A stretch of DNA of 64,000 bases from Cladorrhinum sp. PSN259 (Eukaryota > Ascomycota > Sordariomycetes > Sordariales > Podosporaceae), in NCBI GenBank assembly GCA_033725935.1, contig MU867089.1, positions 124,001 to 188,000 on the forward strand, written 5' to 3'. The number at the start of each line of letters is the position of its first letter. Within the stretch, counting starts at the first letter, position 1. Shown here one piece after another: positions 23,675 to 35,780 of this stretch. The notes under the pieces were generated by a model that saw only the letters and a program-made list of their open reading frames with translations, was not told the DNA's origin and made no database searches. Both the position numbers and the translations under genes were made by a program.

Positions 23675-26239
23675 AGTTGGTTGGGGATTATGCCACGTGG
23701 TGGTCGATATTGCCTGTGACGGTTTTGCTGCAAATCAGTAACAAATTGTCACCAGGGATTTTGACCACCACGTGTATGCCCGAATCAGAATGTGAATGAG
23801 GGGGTTTCTTATTGGGGTTGAAGTACATGATCGGTATATTTTGTAATTTTTGGGTTGTGGTATATGAAGGGTTCAAGGATAAGGCAGCACAGCTTGGAAG
23901 AGGACGGCTCTTCTCGGTGAGAGTTTGGAATAAATAGTGTAGGTTGCCGGAGGGTTTGGGTTTTTTTTGGGGGGTGTTTATCTGAAGGAGGAAGATACCA
24001 CGGCAGTATAATGAATCGTGAGCGGTGTTTGTAGAAACGAGTTGATTAGTCATGTAGGAGCTTGAGATGAATGATAATCGGTGCCTCTCTGTGTTCTTTT
24101 TGCCTGTGGTTGTTCCTCGTTTTCAGTGCAAGCACTGGAGAAAGCATGCAGTCTTATAGATTTCCGCCGCCCCTAGTTCATATACGCAAGGGACGCCCTC
24201 CTCACCTTAAGCCCAAAGCATGTTTCCCGATTCACAGCTGAATGCCCACTCCCTCGAGAATCCATCAAATCTTGTACAAGCCTAGCCAAATATTCAAAAT
24301 ATGCAACTGATTCTTTGTAAAATGTTACTTTAGCGCGAAGTTGGATTTGTCTAAGCAGGAAATACGGCGTGATTTCTACTGTGAAGTCTGTGATGACGTT
24401 GCCTACTGATGCCGCGTACGACAAAGCTGTCCGCAAGAATAGGGGGCCAGCAGGTTCCCGAGACGGACTTGTCCCAGTATCTTGTCATGGGGGCGGGTAG
24501 CATCCGACCCTATCACCAAGGGTGACTGAATGTCTTGACCCAGAATTGGCGAAAGCCAGGCTGTGCCGCTCATGATGAAGGGTCTCATGAGCAAGTGGTC
24601 TTTCTTTTTTACTGTTTATCTCGGCTGCCTTGGCTATTCTGGTCGTGTAGGCGTGAAGGATGTTGACCCCTGAATAGGGTGTATGTAAACATAATTTTGT
24701 GTTGCCGTTCTCTCTGTGTCTTTAGAATCTCTTTTTTTCAGGGGTTTGCTGTCTCTTGAAGCAAACAATAGATCAGCTTTTACATTTCATTTGGGAAGTA
24801 AGTGTGAGTGCCTTTTGCGGCAAAAAACACCCGATGCGAAGGTAGGTTGCATTCTTATCTCGTTCCAGCTCTGTTGACTTGGTTTAGTTGAGGAATCCGT
24901 ATCCAACCTCGCAGCTAGTCAGTATTGACTCGCAAGGCTCCCAAAAAGGAAGTCCCTCCTTGCCACAGGAAAAGTTGATCTCTGTTGGGATGATGCGGAG
25001 GGCCGCTCGTTGCTGGGATGAATTTGAGGGTGAGACGGGAAATAGCTGGCTTGAAGTGCACATATCGTTTGAAAGAGGTCACGTATCAAGAGGGATTGAG
25101 GTTCATCTGCAGGCCTGGCTGCAATCGAGGCATCCATGACATCTTTAGAGGATATATTTTTGATCATTGATTTTCTTAGCTGCCAGTAGTTCAGACTAGC
25201 ATTCCGCAGTTACATAAGCTCGGGGCGTCTAGAAAAAGCGTTGCGGTGACCACATGAGGTAGGGACCTACCTAGTGGAGCCCATGACGGCAGTTCGCACC
25301 TACGGGCGACAATTCATCAACATGAACCGTGGACTTCGTAACCTCCATGGGAGCAACTGCCCTCGTACATTTTCCTAATCTTATAGAACAACTGCATTGG
25401 TGGGCTACGACTATAAAACCCCCCCCCCTATTTTGAGAGAAACTCCCAGGTCCTTCTTTCGGATCTTCACCAATCTTCTGTGTATGCATTGCATATCCTC
25501 CTCCCCTACATGGAAGAGTGTAAGAGATATATTGGACACGAAAACATTAGTTAGGTGTTTTTGCATCCGAGATATTCCACAGAACCCGACAGCTCGGCCG
25601 TATGTCTTGGGTTGTCCCAATCTATTCCAGACGATTGCTGACGGTGATAGACAGAGCTCTGTCGATAGGGCTGAGCTTGGTCAGTCGGTTCCATACCTAA
25701 TTGGACTCGGTCCCTTCATGGTGGATGTTACACCAAATATCTTGGTTTTATTTTTAGGAAAACTAGATCATGGGGTTCTTGTTCACTTTCAATTGCTTGG
25801 TCTGTGGATTCATGGAGGATCTGGACAAGCTTTGAGTTCGTCGGGAGTCGATATGCAATTGCCGAGCTTAAGAACGGTTGGTGGATGCTATGGATGCATT
25901 CATCCTCGTGGATACAAGCTAAAAAATTGTTTTGATTCACATGAAGGTGGGTGGGTAAGTGGGGGCTGTCGTCATTCCTCTAGATATCTTTTTCTCTCTC
26001 TTGCTCCTCCTCGAATCTAATCTGATCTAATCTGTTGATGGTACGGGAGCAATGTGGGGTGATTTTAAATGATATCTTTCTTTTTTTTTTGTGCCAATGA
26101 TTCCTATTGAACCCTCAAATCGCCACGCAGCAGGTTTATTATTTCCCCCTTTTGGTGTAATTTGTTCGTATTTGAAATCAAGGGGTTGGGTTCTCGAAGT
26201 TTTGATGCTGTGAACTATTAAATCATGCAGTGATCTGGC

Positions 26240-26277
26240 CGGACGGAATTGGTGCAACTTTGCTCCAATTCCGTCCG
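26240..26277. promoter_or_regulatory. Perfect 13-bp inverted repeat (hairpin)
   Basis: Arm CGGACGGAATTGG (26240-26252) is the exact reverse complement of 26265-26277. After one mismatch, three more pairs (GCA/TGC) close a 5-nt loop. The arms carry CGG triplets in inverted orientation, the half-site type bound by zinc-cluster regulators. It lies about 1.0 kb upstream of the MFS transporter. The regulatory role is an inference. Confidence 0.55.
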
Positions 26278-27070
26278 TCCAATGATCGACGCCGCGCCGT
26301 CACCGAGTCGGTCTCCATCCCGCTTTCCGGATCCACAGCGGCGGGACCTTCTCTGACGAACAGCTTTTTTTCTTGTTCTTGCCTTGCCAGAATCTTTTCG
26401 TTGCGCGATGAACAACAACGATTGACGTCGATGAATGATGCAAAACTGTTGGGGACCAGGTTTGCTTATCAATACAGGATAAGGTACGTAGCTTGAACCT
26501 TAAACCGAGGAAAAAGCGAAAGAAGAAAGCTTTGAGGGAGAGAAATCTTCGGCCGTTATACCTCGGTACCTGGCAGCAAGGAACGGCCGATGTTTTCTGT
26601 TGTCATGCACTTGCCTCGCAAGGCTTTGCAAACTTGTGGAACCATTCACCTGGTCCTCATCAAACTTTCTCCAGTTCTCCAGAATATTCAGAAACACTCC
26701 GCCTCGCTTGTTTTTTTCTCCTTTGCGTGGAGTTCCATGAGGTTCGAGTATCCGCCCCGGTTTTAGAGTGTTCCGCTTGCCCCTTGCAACCTGATGAACT
26801 CAGATCTGCTATGACATTTGGGGCACGGCCATCTATTGTTGGCTTCGTACACGCAGTGTATGTATGCAAATGTACGGGCTTTGCAGACAACAACATTATC
26901 ATGACAAATTGTAAAAAGCTTATCCGGCGTCAAGATATGCCAAAACAGCGTCACGAAGCGGTTCGAGTCATCGGCCGGTACGCGCATCACGGAAGACGCC
27001 TTGGCAGATTTGGGCCGGGCCCGAAAGAGATGAGCAAGCAACAAAGTGACATGGGCCTCGGCGCTCGGTG

Positions 27071-27112
27071 GAGTCCCGTCCCTTGTCTTACACTAGATCA
27101 GGGACGGGATTC
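27071..27112. promoter_or_regulatory. 13-bp inverted repeat upstream of the MFS gene
   Basis: Bases 27071-27083 (GAGTCCCGTCCCT) pair with 27100-27112 at 12 of 13 positions (the thirteenth is a G-T pair), around a 16-nt loop. The right arm contains GGACGGGATT, which matches GGACGGAATT of the hairpin at 26240 at 9 of 10 positions. It lies about 175 bp before the transporter ATG, in a good position for an operator. The function is inferred. Confidence 0.5.
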
Positions 27113-27203
27113 AGGATTCTGTGCAGGCGCTCTAGTTTCCAGCTATCGGAGTTGGGATGACAAGATCAACAGATGGTGGGGTACGTATGTGTGGCTTTGG
27201 CCA

Positions 27204-27210
27204 TATATAA
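27204..27210 (+). promoter_or_regulatory. TATA box of the MFS transporter
   Basis: TATATAA lies 77 bp before the start codon, followed at once by CCGTCC, the complement of the GGACGG motif found in the two upstream hairpins. The spacing suits a short-leader, regulated fungal promoter. Confidence 0.5.
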
Positions 27211-27286
27211 CCGTCCTACCTTCTTTCCTTCTAGACATTCCTTCTTTTGATATCGACCATCACAGTAGATATTAACGACATACAAC

Positions 27287-29213
27287 ATGACGGCACCAGT
27301 ATCATCTTCGTCGTCGATGACGGCGAAGGAACCAGTTACACGAGGGCCTACCCCGGATATTGAATCCCAACAAGACCGGAACGATGCTTCACACTGGACT
27401 CTCCTGCTCAACCCAGGCCATGTCACAGATGCTATCAGCAACCACAAGTACCCCGGTCGTGGCACCCCCGAATCACCATACGTTATCGACTTCCTCGATC
27501 ACGATGCTAGCAACCCGATGAAGTTCGCCCCGGGAAAGAAGTGGGCAATTACTCTAATCCAAGCCTTCGCTACCCTTGCCGTTGCTTTTGTTAGCACTGC
27601 CTATACCGGAGGAATCTTTGAGGTTATCAAGTATTTCCAAGTGTCGACTACCGTTGCTACCTTGGGAGTTTCACTCTTCGTCTTTGGTTTCGCTGTTGGG
27701 CCCTTGTTGTGGGCACCTCTTAGTGGTATGTTACTATGGGCCTTGGTTGAAAGTGGTTAAAAAGCATAGGCTAACATGAACTAGAATTCTATGGCAGACA
27801 AGTTATCTTCTTTGGCACTTACATGATGCTCGTGGCTTTCAGTGCCGGTGCTGCTGGTGCTAATAGCATCGAAGCGTTGGTTATTCTTCGCTTCTTTGCT
27901 GGAGCATTTGGATCATCACCGCTCACTAATGCCGGCGGTGTCATTGCTGATATGTTCAATGCTAATGGTATGTTTCTTCGTCTAAGCTTCTGGAAACGCT
28001 GATACTAACTACATTCGCAGAGCGTGGTGCCGCATCTGGTATCTTCTCCATGGCCCCTTTCCTGGGCCCTGCCATCGGACCTATCGTTGGCGGTTTCCTG
28101 GGCGAGAGCAAAGGTTGGCGCTGGATTCAAGGTCTCATGGCCATCTTCACCGGTGTTCTCTGGATTCTCGGCTCCCTTTACGTCCCAGAGACCTATGCCC
28201 CAGTCATCCTTCGCAAGCGTGCCGCCAACCTCTCCAAGTTGACCGGCGATGTCTACATCTCCAAGATGGATGTCGGCGTTACTCAAACCAAGGTGGAGCA
28301 GTTCAAGACCAACATCTACCGCCCCTGGCAACTTCTCTTCAACGAGCCCATCGTCTTCCTTACTTCGATCTACCTCTCTCTCGTCTACGGAACGCTTTAC
28401 ATGATGTTCGGCGCCTTCCCGATTGTTTTCCAGATCAACAGGGGTTGGAGCCCTGGCATCAGCGGTCTTGCCTTTTCCGGTATCGCTGTCGGTATGATCT
28501 TCGCGGTTGTGTACGCCTTTATCGACAACAAGCGGTACATGCGTGTTGCGGCGGAGAATGGCGGCAGCGCACCCCCCGAGGCTCGTCTTCCTCTTGCTAT
28601 TATCGGTTCCGTTTTCTTGCCCGTCGGCCTCTTTTGGTTCGCATGGACCAACGGTCCCGAGATTCACTGGATTGTGCCCATCACTGCATCAGCATTCTTT
28701 GCTGCTGGTCTTGTGGGCGTCTTCCTCTCTCTGCTTACCTACATGATTGACAGCTACACTGTTTACGCTGCTTCAGTCTTGGCTGCCAACTCTGTCTTGC
28801 GGTCGCTGTTTGGAGCCGCATTCCCTCTGTTCACTACCTACATGTACAAGGACCTGGGCATTCATTGGGCTAGCACCGTTCCGGCGTTCCTGGCGTTGGC
28901 TTGCACACCATTTCCCATTTTTTTCTATTGGTATGGCGCTCGGCTCAGAGCCAAGTGCAAGTATGCTGCCGAGGCTGCGAGGATCTTGGAGCAGTGGAAA
29001 AATGCTCATCCAGAGGAGAAGAAGATTGATATTGTCGATGAGGAGCACCGGCCGTCGTCGCATGCCAGGACTGCTTCGTACCCTGTCACTGAAAGCAGGA
29101 CGGTGCTGAGTGAAGATGAGACCATTCGGTGTGATGAGGAAGAACTGGCAAAGGTGCCGAATTACAAGGAGGATGTTGTTGATGAGAAGAAGGCTGGTAG
29201 TGCTGGGGTATAA
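27287..29213 (+). CDS. MFS multidrug-type transporter (DHA1 family)
   Basis: Exons 27287-27725, 27785-27967 and 28021-29213 give 604 residues. The N-terminal ~95 residues are cytosolic and polar. About 12 membrane segments follow. The intron joins restore LLWAPLSEFYGRQVIFFGT, a form of the MFS motif A region (SE.YGR), and then NERGAASGIFSMAPFLGPAI, the antiporter motif C region (GPaiGPivGG) of drug:H+ antiporters. The polar loop between the two six-helix halves and the acidic cytosolic tail are normal for the family. These proteins export toxic compounds, or sometimes fluconazole-type drugs or polyamines; the substrate cannot be told from sequence. No biosynthetic genes are adjacent. The TATA box and hairpins upstream suggest regulated expression. 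Confidence 0.92.
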
Positions 29214-29685
29214 AAGGGTGTTGTGTGGGTGTGTGATCATGATGGCATGCGCGTGTTTTCCTGTGTTTGTTTTCCTTTGGCATATTTGGATACCCATCTT
29301 GGTTTCTTTCGGTTTTTGGTACAAAAAAGCAACTTGGCATACATGCATTGCATATAGAGGGTGAGGGTTTTTTAGAATTTTTTTTAGATACAAGCTCACT
29401 CATTGTAGATATATATTTTTTCAGATAGCGATACCCCCCTTTTCTCCTGCTGAGATTTATTGGTATATATAATACAAAAGATTAGATATACATTATTTCC
29501 CGCTCTTCTCTTGCACATTCCAAAGTACAATATTCTCAGACCAATCGATAAACCAGCCTAGGACCCTACTAACTCCTTCTCTCGGGAATCACACCCTCCC
29601 CACTTGCATCAATACTGATCAGTACAGTAGTTTCTCCTAAAGCTCAGAAACTTGGTTTGAGGAAGCCAGGGCGGTTTCACACTAC
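29214..29685. other. Convergent 3' intergenic region
   Basis: This 472-bp stretch lies between the transporter and the ER thioredoxin-fold gene, which converge. It has T-rich runs (for example 29378-29388) and TATATATA near 29409-29415 and 29464-29470, consistent with 3' processing signals on both strands. No gene was seen. Confidence 0.55.
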
Positions 29686-31415
29686 TTAGAGCTCATCTCG
29701 TCCAGCAATCTTGATCTTGACCCCAGGGATATTATTCACCATCGATATCTTCCTCGTAGCCGCTTTCCTAGTCGTCGGCTTGACATCCTCGTTAGACGCA
29801 GGAACAGCACCAGGCCGAGTCCACGGCTTGACCCTCCCATTATAAATATCCATTCCCCAGTTTTGGATCGCCCCCGGAGTCAGAGGCTGCCCCTTGGGAT
29901 ACGGGTAGATCCTGTCCTTGGATAACTGGTGAACAGCTCCAGCGGGGAATGCAGTTGGATCCAATCCCAGGTTCTCCATTAAATTGGGCCAGTCGAACGG
30001 GTTGGCTATTACGGTAGTAAGGCTTTCATAGTAATCCCTGGCGAACTTGTACAGCGTCTTGCGCAGTTTCTGCCTCTCAGCCTCTGTAGATCCAAACAGG
30101 TAAACCATCGGCCAGCCGCGCTGTATCACTCATCATCAGCCTTTATCCCTCTCGCGAGTACGTAACTTGCTCAAATAATACTCACCTCAAGCAACCGCTC
30201 CCTATTCAAAACCGTCAACTCCGAAATCACCGGCCTCGAAGCCGTCTTGACCCTATACCTCTGTCAGGCTCCTTTCAATCTTCTGCTTTAATAGCGGAAG
30301 ACTTACCACCCCTCAAACTCCTTCACGTCATCCCCAATTCCACCCTTCCTAACGACAGTATCCCCATCAACGAGCTTATACGCCACCACAGTTCCAGGCT
30401 GCTGCTGCTGCTCTTGTTCGCTCGCAGCAGCGTTGTCATCATCATCATCCAAAAGAACAATCCCAAAACTAAATTCCTCCTCAAACGCCCTCGCTACGTC
30501 CTCGAATTCCTCTCTTCCTTCCCGGTCTTCTTTGCTCAGATAAGCTACGAATACCGTTTCATCTGAAACCTTGAATGTTTTCAGTTCTTCTTCGTCGGTG
30601 ACTTCGGTGACTGGCTGGCGTGATTTCCTGTACAAGTAGTGTAGGAACCTAAAAGGAACAGTCAGCAAAGACTAGTCAGTGCAACATCGCAGTTGCCACT
30701 CAGCTCCTCCTGGAGGCTGATTATGGTAGGCTACCAAATTGATTGGAAACTCCTAGGAGATTTGGAAGTAGAATAAAAAATAAAGAAAGAAAGGGGGAGG
30801 AAACCGGGTTTACATACGCATCAGACCGTTTAGCCCCCCGATACTGCACTGGCGGCCTCTCCTTCTCCAACAACCAAATAGAAGGATACGCAGGCATTTG
30901 CTTTTGGAGCGCACAGTCTTTCTCGGTCTCGGGCTTTGAACAATCGATACTGAGCAGATTTTGATCCGGGCTCGCCGAGGATACGGCGTTGGTCCATTCC
31001 GTTTCTAGGGCTGTGCTTGCTTTTCTTAAACATGGTGTTAGTACTGTATATATTAGTTTTCAAGATTTGTTTGGCGGGTACATGTACGTACTCGTTTTCC
31101 TATGTAGACGTGAAAAAAAAAGGAGGGACCTCCCGGTTAGTGATGAAAGTACAAGTTGGCAACGGTGAGAATTATTACCTTGACAACTGTGTTGAAAATT
31201 AGTTACAAAGTAAGATATTGTAATGAAGATTTGGGAAATTTGAAAAAAAAAAAACCCCCCAAAAAAAACATACAAGCAACCAAAATGGGCTGTTCGGCGA
31301 GCTTAATGATTCGTGAGAGCTCTCCAGAGTCTGCGACGTGGTCCCATGCTTTTACGGGCGTTGCGACGAGTCCCAAGAGGGATAACAATAGCTTCTTCTT
31401 ATTGTAACGCGCCAT
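29686..31415 (-). CDS. ER protein disulfide isomerase-like protein lacking the CxxC site
   Basis: My model has seven exons, in transcript order 31274-31415, 31179-31186, 31092-31099, 30818-31024, 30307-30648, 30186-30258 and 29686-30120, giving 404 residues. It starts with a signal peptide (MARYNKKKLLLSLLGLVATP), followed by a thioredoxin-like fold. The strand ILVAFVKENEKAS aligns with the place where PDIs have a CGHC active site, but no Cys-X-X-Cys is present. The next block, LLSIDCSKPETEKDCALQKQ then MPAYPSIWLLEK, is the usual continuation with a cis-Pro. A second thioredoxin-like domain follows (VFVAYLSKEDREGREEFEDV). The C-terminus is RDEL, an ER-retention signal of the HDEL/KDEL type. 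It is likely a non-catalytic ER chaperone-like PDI homolog. The two 8-nt microexons are needed to keep frame; they are the weakest part of the model. Confidence 0.78.
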
Positions 31416-32348
31416 GCTTTCTCCTGGCTTTTGAACCTTGAAAATAACTGATGACCCCGTTGAGTGTATGAGAGCGTTTTTCGTACAAATCAAGCAAGTG
31501 AGTGGTTGTGAAGCTCGGTCGCGTCAACTTCAATTGACTGACCCTACTTCATAAAATCGACCTGCGATATGGGAAGCAAAGCAAAAGAGATGAGAAAATA
31601 GTTGAAACTGTTGGCTGGTCATTCGATGGAACTGATGAAGACTGACGGAGAACTCTTAGTTAGCCCCGCATTCTCGTTAACCTCCACACCCAAACGGGAA
31701 TCTTGGTTCTGTGCGTCTGCATCGCGAACCCAGGTTGCCGTTTCAAAAACATTGTGGTTTCCCTGATTTCGCAATCCGCCGCAATACGACCCTGACCCTA
31801 TAACTCTTGTCTGTTATGCATTGTGTCACACTGCACGCTGTCAACTTGGATCACTTAGGTAGCGACCTCTTTTCACATTCACGATGCATAAAAAATTCTG
31901 GATGGCCTCCATAACTCGTAGAATTCCCCGCGCAACCCAGCCACAAGCCTTCTAATCATCACCTATCCTCCAAAAAGTCTACGCAGTAGTTAACCCGTTG
32001 CACCACGTCCGGTCAAAACCCCCCAAAAACCCCCCAAACCCCAAATCCCTGTATCGCCTTGTACAACCAACCAAAATGACACGAAAAGATAATGAAATGC
32101 CCGCCTGTTTATGTGTATATGTGTGTGGTGCCGCGACACCCCATCTACCTTATAGACCATTGCTCGTGTGTTGTGCCTTTTGAATCCCCACCCCGTTCCC
32201 AAGAAAAGTCGAGACAGCATCGTAAGAACAAAAACCGCCAAAATTAGCAAAGAAGCGCCCGCAAATGCAACAACAGAGTAGAACGGATTGCAGAAGACCA
32301 ATCCCCGCCAGACAATCAAACTTTTTTTTCCCCTTCCTTGTGATCCGC
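31416..32348. other. Intergenic region between the PDI-like and Itc1 genes
   Basis: A 933-bp tandem-orientation gap (both flanking genes on the minus strand). It holds the PDI-like promoter and the Itc1 3' untranslated region. A C/A-rich stretch with runs of C and A lies around 32018-32045. No gene was seen. Confidence 0.5.
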
Positions 32349-35300
32349 TCATTTCCCACCCGTGCTTTGTCTCCCCTTCTTACCCCTCGTGACGGCCGGT
32401 TCCACTTCGACAACATGCTGTGCGGCCTCCTTCTTCTTGGTAGGTTTCCTCGACCTAGCCGGAGGAGGTTCCAAGCTATGCAGGTGCCCAATCTCATCCA
32501 AAGCCGTCGTGTTCTCCCAAGCCAGACACCTGTAGGCAGGGGCCTCGGGAACGGGTGCTGTGACGCGCCCTCTGGTGCTCATCCGCTTTGAGCCGCTTGC
32601 CACAACCGCGGCCGCCACGGCATTAGCGGCCGCCTCCTCTTCCTCCTCGCTCTTCTTGTCCTCCGGGATAGCCAGGTACTTCTTGCGGTTCTCCATGTTC
32701 TTGACAATTTTGTCCCGATAATTCACAATCTCCTTGCGGAGCTTGAGCTCATTGAACCCGCGAGGATCCAACCATGTCAAAAGCTTATCCACATCTTCAG
32801 GTTCCGAGTAATAGCCCCATTGGTGAGCATTGAAGACGCTTGTTGCCCCTTCTTCGAGCTTCTTCCGCTCCGGAACCGTCATGTCGAACTTGGCTTTGTA
32901 CTCGTCCTGGTACTCGGGATTCATGTCAATGTAACCTTCCCGTTCTAACTCATCAGGGCCCTGAACCCAAATGCAGCCGTTAGCGTAGTCGGCCGCCGCT
33001 GTCGAGCTGTCGGGGAGACCGCCATAAGGCATGCCGTTGCGCTCAAACCAGTAGTACCGATTCCAGAAGCGATCCTTTCCGAGGACTCGCGTGCGCGGGC
33101 AGTCGGCTTCACGGAGGTCATTGTCAATGACGGCAATCTCCTTTTCGCACTCGGCAATCTCGTCCTCCTTCTTTTGAATGTCTTTGAGCACCTTCAAGAA
33201 CTGTTTAGACTGTTTGGGTAATTTGGCAGCAGCTTCGGCCTTCTCCTTGCGCTCTTGCTCCTTCTGTTCTTTGCGTTTGCGCTCCGCGAGCCGGTCTTGG
33301 CCGCGTCTGAGCTTCTTCGTCGCTCCGTCGTCGTCCGAATCTGGAATTTCGTCTGATGTGTTGTTGGCCGGCAGATCATCAACATCAATCATCTTGACAT
33401 CCCCATTGGTCTTGACTGGCTCCAAGGGTGGGCTGGGAGGTAAGTTATCGGGCAACAATATTTTGCGCTGGTCATTCAAACCCTTGAGCTCCTCGATTCT
33501 GTAAAACAATGTTAGCCTCTGCAATAAAACTCTGCAACATCCCCATTGTCACTCACAGTTGCTTTCGTTTCCTTTGCCACTCAATCTTTTCCTTTCTGTA
33601 TGCGGTCATCTGTTCACTGCAGTCCTCCATATAGCCACGGATGGCCTTGGTTTCGGCCGTCAACATGCAAATGATCTGGAGAGCCTGTACCCGGTAGTTC
33701 ACATCGAGCATCGAGTATCTCTGGCGAACTGACTCCTGATTTGGCTCAACGTCGGCAGGAACAAGTTGTTGGAGCAATTCCTCGCACCCAGCCTTCAGGC
33801 GATCATTCTTGGAGAGCTGATGTAAGAGGCCAACCATGATCAATTCCCAACCGCCATCCTTGAAATTGCGCCTCTTCAGCTGCTCGATCCAGTCGAAATC
33901 TTGCAGAATCTCCTCAGCGCGGTGCTTTGGCGCCTCCTCAATTTCCATCTCCTCTTCCTTTTCTGCCGCGGCAAGCTCCGCCGCGAGTCTCTCTGCTTCC
34001 AACTTCGCCATGCTGCTCCTAGTGGCTCGGCCAGTGGGTTGAGGCTCCGGCTCGGGTGTCGGTGCTGTGCTTTCCTCTTCTTCGTCCTCCTCATCCTCGT
34101 CCTCCAGCTCGGGCAACTGAATTTGAACCTTGCCGCCATCCGCCTCAGACGAAACCAAAATCTTGAGTACTGAGCAGTGAATCTCGGTGAATAGTTGAAC
34201 CGGGAGCTCCTCTGATGCAACAAGCATGGCTTCCACAAAATCGTCAAAGGTAAAAGAATCCAACTTGAAAATCTCACAGTAGACATTTAGCGTGTCCCAT
34301 GTCTCAAGCAGCGGCCCAACCGATTTCATCAGGATTTTGTCACTCAAGGGCGACTTGAATTCGGCGGTAACCTCGACTGGCGTGTCGCCGCACATGTATT
34401 TCAGCTGTGGTCTGACCAGAGTCCGAGGCGCTAGCTGAAGATCCTCGATGGGATACTTTGGAGGAGGTGGCGGCGGTGGCGGCTCTGGTGTTTGTGGCGC
34501 CATTGGTGGAGGAATCTTGCCGTGGAAGGAGATGGGAAACTGGAATGGGTTTCCGGGCAGTGGGAGGTGCATGAAGTTGCCGGGCTCATGGCCGCCCAGA
34601 TTTCCATGTTTGCCCTTCATCATTGCTGCCCGCTCTGCTTGCTGCGCTTGCTGGGCTTTGGACTTGTGGCTCTTGGGCTTCAGCTCAGGGAGCCGGACTG
34701 GACCTGTGGGACTCATAGACCCGTTGCTGAGAACACTTTGATCACCATGCGATAGCCTTTTTTGCGCCTGTAGTTGCCTGCGTTCGGCAACCTTGGTTTC
34801 GTAACGGAGCTTGAGTGGGATGCGCGTGTCGATGTGGTACTTTTCGGCGACGTCAGTCTTGACCAACCAAGGAGCACCATTCCAGGCCTCCCTTGCAACC
34901 GTTTTCTTCAGGAAGGCGCGCAGGACCGACTTGGTGAACACCTTGCGATCGCGGAAAATGTGCGAATCGTCAACCACGGCTTCTTCGTCAGGGCGCTTAT
35001 CCAGGCTGACAAAGTAGCGCGAAAACGGCTTGGTGGGAGTGCCATCTGGCAGCACCTTGCTGCCAAACCGAGTCTTATCCCTCACAACCCCGTGGAGTCT
35101 CTCTTCATTCATGATCGATACCGTTACCGATTCGCCAGGGTAGTAATCGTTCTTGAACTCATCGTAGACCTGGTCGACAAGGGTGTCGATCCGAGAGACG
35201 GTTTGGAATTGGACGCGGCGCAATACTGGCCCCTTGAGGGCTTCCGGGAATGCCTGTTCAACCTCGGCGCCACCGGCGAACTGGAAGCAGATTTTGTCAA

Positions 35301-35780
35301 TATACCAAGCCAAAAACAGGTCGAGATACCTTGACAGCTAGAAAAGGGAGTATGAACTGTGCCTACCTCGCTCTCCAGCGCCTCGAAGAACGTCAAACCT
35401 GAATGGCCAGTAATGACACATATAAAACGTTTCTACACATGGGCAGTGGTGAGCATATGCAACCCCTATTGAAGAGAGCATATCAACATACCTGCTTGTA
35501 AAAGTCCATCCGGTTCAAGTAGTCTTCATATGTCACAAACACCTCCCCTGTTTGGCGAATATACCATACCTAACTCAGGGTTAAGATTACCCAGTTAGCG
35601 AGCATTCAATTAGTCTGAAAGGGCATGTGTATCTTTACCTCCTGCGACTCATCTTCTATTTCTGGCACGGGCAGGAACTGCACCGGCTTGCGCTTGAAAA
35701 GCACCTAGATAGTAGACATCGTGTTAGTAGGAGGGTACGGGCGGGAGACATGTTAGAAGGCGGAAGCTGGAACATACCAT
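32349..35780 (-). CDS. itc1: ISWI chromatin-remodelling complex subunit Itc1-like (WAC, DDT, WHIM)
   Basis: Six exons in transcript order: 35778-35780 (ATG only), 35639-35704, 35492-35569, 35367-35432, 33557-35337 and 32349-33498, giving 1047 residues. The spliced N-terminus MVLFKRKPVQFLPVPEIEDE followed by VWYIRQTGEVFVTYEDYLNR is the WAC/WSTF-Acf1 domain, which contacts DNA. Around residues 330-460 a Pro-rich run precedes the DDT domain, which includes PLSDKILMKSVGPLLETWD and FDDFVEAMLVASEELP. C-terminal WHIM-type motifs follow, including RVLGKDRFWNRYYWFERNGM and the GYIDMNPEYQDEYK region. The tail is Lys/Arg-rich. Itc1 is the accessory subunit of the Isw2/ACF-type nucleosome-sliding complex in the nucleus. 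The assignment rests on domain order and the near-canonical N-terminus. An unusually long upstream region (1.9 kb) separates it from Alg8. Confidence 0.93.

Larger units (their letters stand above)
23675..27286. other. 3.6-kb gene-free region upstream of the transporter
   Basis: No convincing gene. Two open stretches (25397-26020 and 26493-27275) lack recognisable domains and normal starts. A run of ten or so C residues lies near 25418-25427. Two long hairpins (26240-26277 and 27071-27112) and a TATA box (27204-27210) stand out and are listed separately. Confidence 0.55.

Noticed and set aside
25397..26020. 207-codon open stretch on the plus strand
   Set aside because: It has no ATG-based start that fits, no domain, and an amino-acid mix unlike the neighbouring genes, and it includes a C homopolymer. 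Treated as chance.
26493..27275. 260-codon open stretch ending just before the transporter ATG
   Set aside because: Starts on a non-ATG codon, overlaps the TATA box and the hairpin at 27071, and shows no recognisable domain.
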